64,000 nucleotides of DNA from the NCBI GenBank assembly GCA_034440635.1, contig JAOTON010001592.1, forward strand, positions 1,182,501-1,246,500, written 5' to 3'. This stretch comes from Lepas anatifera. Lineage: Eukaryota; Arthropoda; Thecostraca; Lepadidae. The notes under the pieces were generated by a model. It was not told where the DNA came from. It saw only the letters and a list, made by a program, of their open reading frames with translations, and did no database searches. Both the position numbers and the translations under genes were made by a program. Below, piece after piece: positions 1 to 9,835 of this stretch (its first letter is position 1; every line of letters starts with the position of its first letter).

Positions 1-757
1 CGTGGCAAGAAAAAGCGGCACAAGTTTCAAAGCTACAAAGAGGTGTAAGGCTAGAAGACAAGCCATCAGGAAGGAAAGCAATTCGAAGTGGTCGCAGCTG
101 ATAGAACTCAAGATGACCTCAATAAGAATGGCTTCGGGCAGCAAGTCTCGAAAACATAACATCATAAACCCGACAAACCACATATAAACCACTTAACCAC
201 ACATCCGAAAGAGGCATGCATAAAATGTTAAGAAAACCGCTTTCAGGATTGGAGGGAACATATAACTATGGTGGAAAATAAGTCAAAGGGTTGAACAATT
301 TACGTGGGATATTTTATCAGATTCTTGTCAGCTATACTGGAATCAACGGGAATTGGATATTGTAATTCTGTAATTGATGTTTGATGTTTGTAATTCCTAT
401 TTTCGCACGCCATTAACTATGAAAACATATTGAATATATTTCATTGAAATCGATAGCAGCCGGATAGTGTCGATCGAGTACGAAGGTCATAAACATCAAG
501 TATTTGTATAAATAGCAACAGTTTATCTTCATTAACCACGGAAACTATGTATTAGGGAGGCGGCTTAACTGATAAATTATGGATTGTTCAGAAGACCAAA
601 ACATTTCAACAATTCAAAACTTCTGTCGCGATGATTGGTCGGGCTCACCATTCCACATTAAATTGTTTTCACAAATACACTTGTGCACATAAATAAGATT
701 GTAGTGAGATGAGGGTACTCAGCTAATAAGCTCGAATGATCGGTGTGGTGGTTTCAG
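1..757. other. Left flank, no supported gene
   Basis: AT-rich DNA upstream of the first recognised C2 exon, probably intron of the synaptotagmin-like gene, because that exon starts in phase 1 and needs upstream exons. The first 42 bases read as a lysine-rich peptide followed by a possible donor (GAG then GTGTAAG), but the peptide resembles nothing I recognise and is not called as an exon. Confidence 0.5.
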
Positions 758-863
758 ACCCGTGTGTGCGCGTGTCTCTGGTGCTTGGAGAAAGACACGC
801 CAAGACAAAGCGCACCTCATGCCACAAGATGACTACAGATCCGGTCTTTAACGAGCGACTCAG
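758..863 (+). CDS. Synaptotagmin-like protein, C2B exon (beta strands 3-4 region)
   Basis: Internal exon of a synaptotagmin-family membrane-trafficking protein. It lies between GTTTCAG and GTGAGT and is 106 nt long. With one base from the missing previous exon it reads D-P-C, then VRVSLVLGERHAKTKRTS and DPVFNERL. This is the C2B pattern 'SDPYVKV..L....R..K.KT.......P.FNE.F'. It includes the first calcium-loop Asp and the lysine/arginine-rich polybasic strand that binds acidic lipid or AP-2 in family members. It ends in phase 2 and joins exactly to the exon at 6630. Upstream exons (N terminus, C2A) lie outside the window. The sequence looks closer to the SYT14/15/17 type than to SYT1, but this is from memory. 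Confidence 0.75.
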
Positions 864-3739
864 GTGAGTGGAAATATCTAGCCCCGTAGTCAGCTGCTGC
901 TAACTTTATATCCCTCTTCTGTTCTGCGTTTGGGATTTGCACGTCCAGCTGGGAATGTTTAAACAAAACTTGGCTTCAGCCCCTGTTCGCGTTAGATACA
1001 TTTCGAAAAATTTGCCGTTATATAAAATATTTCAGAGAAACCAGTGTCACAAAAGTCACCACCTCAGATATAATACATTTGGGTGCTATAGCTGTTTTAC
1101 ATTTCACTGCAACTGTGTCTCAAAATACTCTATGGGCGTCATAAATATAAGACAATATATTTCTGGTTTAGCACTGCGCCCTGAAAAACCAAATAAGTGA
1201 ATGAACTCTTGACATATGAAATTCGAACCCCCAGAGCGTTTGCCTGGACTAGGGGTTATTTTCAGAGCATTTGCAAAGCGTAAGCACTAAGTGGTGCTTA
1301 AGTTTTCCAAATGACATTTTCATCGCTACAAATATTTTGATTTCGAAATAAACACAGTCGGTGTGTTCCGAACAGGGTAGTTTTCGTGAATTTGGTTAAG
1401 TTTTGCAGATGCCTTGGAAACATCAACCAGCACCGATTTGTCAGCTCTTAACAGACTGTGTGTGGTTGATAGGACAGTTCCCAGCGTTGTCCTTGGTAGC
1501 GGGTGCTATCTGCAGATACGTGACGAATATGTTGGACGTTGAAATCCGCAGAAGTGTTCTACTGTGGCCATAAATCAATGCATAGCACTTATAGTGAGAT
1601 GAAGGAGAGTAATTTATTGCAGTTGAAAAATTGATGGAGCTGCACGCCCACCGGTGGCAAGGGGCCGCCACCTATCAACCACGGACCACAAACTTGAATC
1701 ACACGAGCATTCCTTTTACCTTATGTGACGGACAGCTATCTACAGTGTGGGATCGAGTGTAGGTGGGCGATAACAAAGTACAACGCTGAGAGTACCACCG
1801 CTTGATAAAACGTGTGGCATATCGGGTAGGCGAGAACATTCTAACAGAGGTGCAGAAACTTGCCAACTCGGCTACCGAGTTTGTGACACATTTACGAAAA
1901 TTGAGGTGCATAATTGTGACAAAATAGCGATCCTGACTGTATGGCTCAAGATCAAACCCCATATTTTCGAAATAGAGAATGAAGCGTGTAGGAAATATTT
2001 TAACTTAGCAGCTTTGTTCTTCAATTGCACAGCGTACCATTAGTAATACAATATTGGTACTGTGTTCAGTTTCTACTAAAACGAGGGACCGCCGCTGCAG
2101 AAAACCCGCAAACCGCTGTCACAGTTCAGATTTTAACATGCAGCCCAATGGGGCTGATTGTTAGTAGTTTGCAGAAAGTTGGCGCCTAGATACCGGAAAT
2201 GTGACAGTCAATTTTTTCGAGAAATACACGATTGTAGGCATATTTAAGGCATTAACGATAACGCAGATACTTTATTAAGTACTTTTCTGTCCATTTTTTA
2301 GGTTAAATCATATTTACAGTTTGAGTGTCTTCGATTTATTGCCCTATTTCTTCGAATTTAGTATTAAGTACGCCTAAAAGCTACTAATAAAAGTACTAAG
2401 TGAGTGAGAAAATAAACATAGCTGGGCAGCCATTCTACTTAAACTGCGCAACAGCGACAGAAAGTTAGAAATGTTTATGTGATGTAGAGCCTGCCAAAAA
2501 TTTAAACAGGGGGAAGCCACTTATTTTGAGGGCATATTCATTAGGTATATTTAAGATAAGTGCAGGCTAAAACTAGCTAGAATAAATATTGCTGCCCATG
2601 GCTAATCTAAGATGAATTAGGCTATTGTAAGACTGATGCACTTTCCCATATCAGCTTGGTTTTTAATTCCTTAGCCTGCTTGTACCTTACTTTATTTGTG
2701 CCCTAGATTGGTTAGATAGATTTGGACTTGGAGGAAGTTGGGAGAGTTGGCGCCAGCAACAGGCTGGCAACAACAGTGATTCAGTGAGTTTTCATGATCA
2801 AATTATCATATCAATATTGTACAGATAGCAAATGTGTGCTAATGCAGTCCTCCACAAAGTGTTAACACCCACACTGGAGAAGGGCCTGGAACTAACGTGC
2901 ACTGGAGGGGCCGAGTAGACCCTTCTTATCTCAGAAAATCACAGCAAATCTCAGAAAGAAATAGACTTCGAAAAACGCTGGTTGGGGGTGTTTGCTTGCT
3001 ACCAGTGGTGGTAAGCAACGCACAGGACCTGAACTGCATGGAGTTAAAGCAGGATTTTGACTACACTGGATCTTTCTTTGGTATGTGAATTCCAATACCT
3101 CTGTACCTATTAGGGCAATAGACATAATTTTACATCTATGCGGGCTATTGCCTAGAGTTTTTACTGCAAAAGGAATGACCAGGCAGGTGATGATCGTGAG
3201 TGGGATGCAAATTTTAAGCATTTGATGTGTTTATAAATATGCTACCTAAGGTCCACTTTACCAACACATTTTAGGTAGATTTAAATAATATGTTGACATT
3301 GACATTTTTTCCCTTTTGTTGATATGTGAGATAGAAGTTTAGTGGGGGGAGCTGTGGTTAGGGTTCCCAATTGTGTGTACATGTACACTCCCATTAATAG
3401 GTATGTTCCCAATAATGACTATTTTCATGATAATTGCTACATGTAATCATGTGGAAAAGTACCATAATTGGAAACACTCCTTCCAAAAATGGAAACTTCT
3501 TCAAAAAGGAAATGCATGTCATTGAGGGAAACTGCAATCAGAGTTGCCAATAATAGTTATGACCCCAATACTGGAAAAAATGACCCATAATTGGAAATTT
3601 TCCTTCCAAAAACAAAAACATGATCTATAAATGAAAACTCAGTTTAATACTTTCATGCTGTAATGGTTTGGTGCTAGAACTTTGTCTGCTGCAAAAAGTA
3701 AGGGACAGGTAGAGGACATTCAGCATATTGGAAATAGTA

Positions 3740-4319
3740 GGGTAGAGGGGGTAAGAAGCATACATTAAGGGAGAATTCGTCTGTACCGATCCTGCCGGGA
3801 CAGAATTACTTTATTTTTTTTTGTTAAGTTTTCTAATCGTTTTTCTGCACTCAGATAAAAATTTGTATTCTGGCACGATGCAAAGTGTGCGAAATCTATT
3901 TTTTCTTGAGACCATGTAAAGGCGTTTTACCCCGATAGCGGGTAAAACGCCCAGCCCGGATTAAAAGGCCGTCATAAAACTCCCAGCGTATATTGTACAT
4001 TTTGCTTCACTGAACAAATAGGAACATCATTATACTTGCGTTGTAAGACAATTCGGTGAAAAATTGGTAGGGTGAGCAGATTTACATCGCATAGAGTGCA
4101 ATCGCAACTTTAAGACATATTGTTTTTATGTCCGAGAGGCAAAAAGTAACAAATGTTTACTGAAAACACCGGAGTTTACTGGGCCCGTCCAATCATGCCC
4201 AGGTTCGGATCAGAATGGCTGCTACCAGAAAAATATTAGAGGGATGCTACAGTCCTTACATCGCCTGGACTGACGCCGTAGTAGCGTCTTACCGGTGGGC
4301 GCGTTACCCCACTCTACCC
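3740..4319. mobile_element. TA-flanked MITE with terminal inverted repeats
   Basis: 580-bp non-autonomous DNA element. The left end reads GGGTAGAGGGGGTAA and the right end, reverse-complemented, reads GGGTAGAGTGGGGTAA. Both ends are flanked by TA (3738-3739 and 4320-4321), the target duplication typical of the Tc1/mariner superfamily. There is no transposase. The element contains the perfect hairpin at 3921-3951. Confidence 0.65.
3921..3951. other. Perfect 12-bp hairpin inside the TA-flanked MITE
   Basis: GGCGTTTTACCC (3921-3932) pairs perfectly with GGGTAAAACGCC (3940-3951) around a 7-nt loop. It lies about 180 bp from the left end of the MITE, so it is probably an element-specific structure and not a host signal. 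Confidence 0.7.
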
Positions 4320-5007
4320 TATTCAAGTATGCAATTATTATTTCCAGCTCTGTTACGAGGAGGCATCGTCGCATTGAGTTTGTGACACCACATACTTTCT
4401 ACCTCTGCATTCTAATACCTGACAAAATTCGCCTCAAGATCCTGAATACTATATGCAGTTTGATATTATCCCCGAATAATCATGCGTTTGTATGTGTCTC
4501 TCCGAATACGTTGTGCATTTGAACGTCTTGATAACTGCCGATGTTAGCACATCTGTTCTTTAAAGAAAGCGATACATGCATGGGTGGAGATCCTGGGGGG
4601 GGTTGGGTGGGTCAGGACCCGCCGGATTTTTGGTCTCCCACAGGCTTTGTATAGGTCTTGTATTGCCGTGACAGCGTTAATATATCCAGGACCCTCTGGG
4701 TCGAGAAGAGATCTGTAGCCTTGGATGCATGTATGTATGTACATACCTGTCGTTCAGATAAACTGTATCAGGCGTTGTTTGCGATATTATGATCCAGTGT
4801 TCACCATTCCTCGAGAATTTTCACACCACACAAATGATCGCGGAATGCTTCTCCAAGGAGAAAATCTATTAAGCCGTACGAGCTCAACAGAGCTTATAGT
4901 CTTATCAAGCATGTGTATTGAGCACGCATTCATAAATACGTGGATAACTGCTAAGAAAGGAGAGGTGACTTGCCATTTTCTCACTAATATTTTTATTTCT
5001 TATTGAA

Positions 5008-5166
5008 CGTCGCACCGACATTCCAGATCATTTGACGTCGCCAGATATCCTGTTGGGAGGGATTTGGAGGATAAAGTCAGCTGTGTCAGAGCCCCCGCCG
5101 GGACTTGAACCCGGGACCCATCACTCAAAAGACAGGAACGCTGTCCTCTGAGCCACACGTCCCCGT
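5008..5166 (-). repeat. tRNA-derived SINE
   Basis: On the minus strand the sequence starts with a tRNA-like head. Box A is TGTGGCTCAGAGG and box B is GGTTCAAGTCC. About 80 bp of unrelated body follows, ending GTGCGACGTTCAATAAG. The body resembles the copy at 18600, which also has a 'GGCGACGTC' stretch and a GTTAA-type end. There is no intact cloverleaf, so it is not a functional tRNA. Confidence 0.65.
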
Positions 5167-6629
5167 TTCGCTCGCTGAAGACTGATCCGGGGCACTGGAC
5201 TTTGGAGGAGGGAAAACCGCTTATTTCTTGCCATAAGCTCATGAGAACAAAATCAGCAACAACTCACTGCAGGATGATAAATAAAAAAACGAACAGAATC
5301 GTGATAAAACCTACTTTTAACTCCGCCCATTCAGGAAAATGGCACTTGATTTGCCCACCTGTATCCGCCTTTGCAAGTCCGGAGTCTGGGCTCAGTGACA
5401 GGGGCGTTGTCGCCAGCCAAAACGTGAAGGGGCGACTGAATCTTCAGTATTCCGCTGCCCGCATAAATTCAATTCTTTAGCCAAGGGTTCTGTGCATTTT
5501 AATCTATCGGTAATAGCATAATTAGCTCATGCCACCCCTTAAAAAAAAACAAAAAAACCGAGAAATGTGACTCAGATTGAGCCAATCCTAGTTCTGTTAG
5601 CTTCCGTCGTGCTCGGCCCACCCTTACTGCTTACGGCAGGGTGAGGGCTGTATCTGGGGGCGGCTGCACGAGCGCAGTAAAAATTAACAGCTCTCACAAC
5701 TTGTTCAAACACTTTCAAAACAGGTAACTTACCATTTAAAGTGTTTTTTTACATGAAGTTTGGTGGAATTTCATCTGTTATTGAACGAACTAGATACCCA
5801 AGAATCTAGAGAATACGTAGAGACTAGTTATATGAAAGCCTCGGTAAGCCCCTGTTGTACTTGCGGACCGGTGACTTCAGCTGAACTGGCGGTGCAGCGA
5901 CATCGGCCTCAGCTGAAATTAAATGCTAAGCCAGTGCACGAGGGCTCAGTACCACAAATCCTAGTCTTAATGGCCAGTTGATGCGGGCAAGAGGTATCCA
6001 TTTTTGGGTGTTTAATCCTAGTTTGTATAGTGATAAAGGCGCCTGTTAGGTATAGAAAGCTTCAGTCCCCAGATGTTTCAGACTATATACATATAGGTAC
6101 CTACCCATCTGCTGTAGGCTACGTTAATGATTGTAATATATAAATGCTGCAGCCTTGCAATGTGCTGACGTTCATACAACATTGTCAACGCTGAACTAGA
6201 ACCTGGGAGCAGCTTCTCGTAAAAGCTACTGCCCAATTCTAAATAGTCACCAATGCACATAGTATTAAAATAACTTGATGCTTTACTTTATGTGGCATCA
6301 ATACCTTTTACTTAATCAAAAACGCATGTACCCTATGACTTTGATATCGAACACGTGCTAATCAGCTTTGATTGTGTTAATCACATCTAGAAGTCTTCCA
6401 TATAAGGATTACTTTATCTGGTTATTACAGAAGACAAGTTATGCGGATACTTCGCTGGGTTCTTATGGCTCGTGTCCGGCGACCTCCCATCCCATTAGCC
6501 TCCCATCCCATAAGCCTCCCATTTCAGGTAACCGGCAGGGAAAGTGAGGTTTAGGACATTCGAGTCATGAGTTTGTTGGGTCCAGTGAGTGGAACCAGCC
6601 CTGCTGATTCCTCCGCGGTGTCTCGGCAG

Positions 6630-6751
6630 CTTCGGCGTGGCTGCTGCCGAGCTGGCCGAGGTCAGCCTGGTGGTCTCAGTCTACGACGGACGCTCGGCGG
6701 CCGTGCGCCAGGAGCCTGTCGGTCGCCTCGTGTTCGGCCGGCACGCCACAG
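6630..6751 (+). CDS. Synaptotagmin-like protein, C2B exon (beta strands 5-7 region)
   Basis: 122-nt internal exon between CTCGGCAG and GTGGGG. Joined in phase with the exon at 758-863 it gives ERLSFGVAAAELAEVSLVVS then VYDGRSAAVRQEPVGRLVFG. This matches the C2B stretch 'F..P...L..VSLV..V.D.D......IGR...G...TG'. The usual D-x-D of the third calcium loop is reduced to a single Asp (YDGRS), so calcium binding is probably lost, as in several atypical synaptotagmins. The exon ends in phase 1 with its donor immediately before a large tandem array built from this same exon end. Family assignment is good; the exact paralogue is not settled. Confidence 0.75.
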
Positions 6752-7965
6752 GTGGGGGTACTGACCTGAACAGGAGCCTGTCGGTCGCACAGGTGAGAAG
6801 TGCTGACCTCAACAGGAGCCTGCCGGTCGCACAGGTGGGGGTACTGACCTGAACAGGAGCCTGTCGGTCGCCTTGTGTTCGGCCGGCACGCCACAGGTGG
6901 GGGGTACTGACCTGAACAGGAGCCTGTCGGTCGCACAGGTGAGAAGTGCTGACCCCAACAGGAGCCTGTCGGTCTCCTCGTGTTCGGCCGGCACGCCACA
7001 GGTGGGGGGTACTGACCTGGACAGGAGCCTGTCGTTTGCACAGGTGAGGAGTGCTGACCTGAACAGGAGCCTGTCGGTCGCACAGGTGAGGGGTACTGAC
7101 CTGAACAGGAGCCTGTCATTCGCACAGGTGAGGAGTGCTGACCTGAACAGGAGCCTGTCGGTCGCACAGGTGAGAAGTGCTGACCTGAACAGGAGCCTGT
7201 CGGTCGCACAGGTGAGGGGTACTGACCTGAACAGGAGCCTGTCGGTCGCACAGGTGAGGGGTACTGACCTGAACAGGAGCCTGTCGGTCGCACAGGTGAG
7301 GGGTACTGACCTGAACAGGAGCCTGTCGGTCGCACAAGTGAGGAGTGCTGACCTGAACAGGAGCCTGTCGGTCGCACAGGTGAGGAGTGCTGACCTGAAC
7401 AGGAGCCTGTCGGTCGCACAGGTGAGGGGTACTGACCTGAACAGGAGCCTGTCGGTCGCACAGGTGAGGGGTACTGACCTGAACAGGAGCCTGTCGGTCG
7501 CACAGGTGAGGGGTACTGACCTGAACAGGAGCCTGTCGGTCGCACAGGTGAGAAGTGCTGACCTGAACAGGAGCCTGTCGGTCGCACAGGTGAGGGGTAC
7601 TGACCTGAACAGGAGCCTGTCGGTCGCACAGGTGAGGAGTGCTGACCTGAACAGGAGCCTGTCGGTCGCACAGGTGAGGAGTGCTGACCTGAACAGGAGC
7701 CTGTCGGTCGCACAGGTGAGGGAGTACTGACCTGAACAGGAGCCTGTCGGTCGCACAGGTGAGGGTACTGACCTGAACAGGAGCCTGTCGGTCGCACAGG
7801 TGAGGGGTACTGACCTGAACAGGAGCCTGTCGGTCGCACAGGTGAGGGGTACTGACCTGAACAGGAGCCTGTCGGTCGCACAGGTGAGGGGTACTGACCT
7901 GAACAGGAGCCTGTCGGTCGCCTTCGTGTTCGGCCTGCACGCCAAAGGTGGGGAACGGTGACCTC
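6752..7965 (+). repeat. Minisatellite made from an exon end plus splice donor (mostly 42-bp unit, about 27 copies)
   Basis: Tandem array directly abutting the exon at 6630-6751. Each unit repeats the exon's last coding bases (AGGAGCCTGTCGGTCGC), then ACAG and a donor-like GTGAGG or GTGGGG, then TACTGACCTGAAC. The first few units and the last one (7903-7950) keep the full exon end, with the extra CTCGTGTTCGGCC segment. The units from about 7020 to 7900 lack that segment and are 42 bp long. Because 42 is a multiple of three, long open frames run through it on both strands; these are by-products and not genes. Confidence 0.9.
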
Positions 7966-8328
7966 AGCGGAGTACAGTTCAGTTTATTCAAAGTATTCTC
8001 AACAAAACGAGGTTTTCCATGAATGCACGTTGCTACGAAAGAAGGGTAAAATACGCCAAGAAATGGCAACAACAACACGCATAAAAGTCTCGTTAAAACC
8101 AGACATAACTGGGCAGCCTGCAAGTGGCATCGCAAGGCGCGCTTGAACGCGGCCTAGCTAATAGTGTTGCACACTTCAAGCTGTAGCGCATTATACATAA
8201 CGGCCCCCAAATTGGCCAGCAAACACTTGCGTGTAATTGTTCTTGTATGGAGAGAGGTAAATGATCCTCTGTGTTTTGATTAATATCTATTTCCTTTGAG
8301 AACACATGTTCACTACTTCATTGACAAA

Positions 8329-8479
8329 CACTGGCGGCGGAACTGGGGAGGGGGGGCACTGGGGCACGGTGCCCCCTTAAATCAGAAATTTTAACACTGA
8401 CCCTATGGCGTTGACTGAAAATAAATTAGTTCAAAAGTCAATGAAGCCCCCCTTAAATTCGGACGTTCCGTCGTCACTG
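8329..8479. mobile_element. Short hAT-like MITE
   Basis: 151-bp element. The left end is CACTGGCGGCGGAAC and the right end, reverse-complemented, is CAGTGACGACGGAAC. Flanking 8-bp sequences are TTGACAAA (8321-8328) and TTGACAAG (8480-8487), a near-perfect 8-bp target duplication as made by hAT transposases. It is non-coding. Confidence 0.55.
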
Positions 8480-9046
8480 TTGACAAGTTATTGTGCGGAT
8501 AAAAATGAGCAGTCAGAAAAGGCACAAGTGGCTTGTATGGTTAGATTTTGTGTATGCCTACACCGACGACCGAACGAACCTACACAGACGCGGGCTGATT
8601 TGAAATATTTTCAAAATTTGATAATTCACGCATGACAATGAAATTTTTCCTCCTTCCTGACGACTCTGTACCCTCATATATGTCAGCTAATGTTAGGTAT
8701 TTCATCGTATTCGAACTGTTTTCTTCGCTGAAATTGTATTTTATAAAATTAGGTTCAAAACAGATGCTTGCATTTTTTCCAGATTTTCACAAACCATTGA
8801 TGACAAAGTAAAATCTGTAGGTTTGGTGCCCGTGCAGCATCAGTCTTAACACTGTATTCAATACTACTTTCAGACATCATGCTGCGCCGCCGACTTCTGC
8901 TGCTCAATTCAGATGCTTTAAAAACCGCATACAATCGAATGTAGATTTTGCAGTGCTGCAGCCTGGAGCATGATTTTAAGTTGATAACACATTCTTTTGG
9001 CTATCTCCTCGAATCTGGGATGCAAAGTGGAGCAAACTCAAAGTGG

Positions 9047-9047
<1 letters not shown>

Positions 9048-9116
<69 letters not shown>
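9048..9116. repeat. (TA)n microsatellite, about 34 repeats
   Basis: Uninterrupted TA dinucleotide run in the last intron of the synaptotagmin-like gene, followed by TCACC. It is probably length-polymorphic. The peptide run of alternating I and Y in one frame is an artefact. Confidence 0.95.
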
Positions 9117-9119
<3 letters not shown>

Positions 9120-9442
9120 CCATAGCTCAGTTAGAGATTGCGACTCATGCGACAACTAAGAATTTCTGCAGCACCTACATGTGATCCTAATAAAAGACCG
9201 ATCCCGAAATACAGTCACTGAATTTACTCAATCCCTTATTCCGGATTAGAGGAAAGACGCAAAAACAGGATCAACTAATATGCTACGAATCAATTTAAAA
9301 CATTAGAGCACACCACAAGACAGAAAAAATGCGTGTCCTCGTGAGCTACTTGATAAAATCTGTGATCTCGTGCTCTGAGATCTGCTCTGAGATCTGATCC
9401 GCTCTGCTCTGAGACGAATGACGCGATGGCGCTGGTGTACAG

Positions 9443-9597
9443 GTCCGGAGGAGGTGGCGCACTGGTCCCACATGACACGGGCTCACAGGGCTGCCGGCTC
9501 GCGCTGGCATCGGCTCAAGACACGCTCCTTCTGCGACAAGGCAAGGTGGCGCCCATCCACGGCTTCGAGGCTTTGCTTATGTCGCCGTTTTGGTTGA
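9443..9597 (+). CDS. Synaptotagmin-like protein, terminal C2B exon with stop
   Basis: Begins after GGTGTACAG. Its first two bases complete the split Gly codon of the exon ending at 6751, giving ...RHATG-PEEVAHWSHM..., then SRWHRLKTRSFCDKARW and a TGA at 9595-9597. The HW....(M) helix followed by W-H-x-L is the hallmark C-terminal end of synaptotagmin C2B domains. The short tail after WHRL (RSFCDKA) recalls the tail of the SYT17 (B/K protein) group. Phase continuity across all three exons supports a real gene and not a fragment. The stop is followed after 60 bp by a hAT-like MITE, so the 3' untranslated region probably contains transposon sequence. Confidence 0.75.
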
Positions 9598-9657
9598 CAG
9601 CAGAGTCGACAATTAAGTGGCGAGAGAACAGGAGCTGCCATAGGTATACGTTGTAGA

Positions 9658-9835
9658 CGGTGGCGGATACAAGGGGGGAGGGCTGGGTTTCTCAAGCCCC
9701 CCCTACCCCTACACACACAAATTTCAGGGTTCTTATTGTAAATGCATATCCGGAGGCTATTCCAAGGCAATGTCGGGGGTGGCTCGAGCCCGCCAGCCCT
9801 CCCCCCACCGAAATGAAGTTCTGGACCCGTCACTG
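9658..9835. mobile_element. hAT-like MITE in the 3' region of the synaptotagmin-like gene
   Basis: 178-bp element starting CGGTGGCGGATACAAGGGG, with the other end, reverse-complemented, CAGTGACGGGTCCAG. The 8-bp flanks GTTGTAGA (9650-9657) and GTTGTAAA (9836-9843) differ at one base, consistent with a hAT target duplication. It lies 60 bp downstream of the stop codon, probably within the 3' untranslated region. Confidence 0.6.

Larger units (their letters stand above)
864..6629 (+). other. Intron of the synaptotagmin-like gene
   Basis: 5.8-kb intron bounded by GTGAGT and CTCGGCAG. It holds a TA-flanked MITE (3740-4319), a minus-strand tRNA-derived SINE (5008-5166) and AT-rich filler. At 6480-6530, about 100 bp before the acceptor, a pyrimidine-rich motif CTCCCATCCCAT is repeated. 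No coding sequence was found in it. Confidence 0.6.
7966..9442 (+). other. Remainder of the second synaptotagmin-like intron
   Basis: Unique and AT-rich sequence between the donor minisatellite and the terminal exon. It contains a hAT-like MITE (8329-8479), a long TA microsatellite (9048-9116) and, at 9370-9420, a short repeat of TGCTCTGAGATC. No coding segment was recognised. Confidence 0.55.

Noticed and set aside
6752..7965. CRISPR-like array
   Set aside because: There are no unique spacers, the whole unit repeats, and the context is a eukaryotic intron.
6676..8135. Long open frames (up to about 400 codons) through the 42-bp array on both strands
   Set aside because: The unit length is a multiple of three, so any stop-free frame persists. 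The peptides are pure repeats with no domain, and the array is derived from a real exon boundary.
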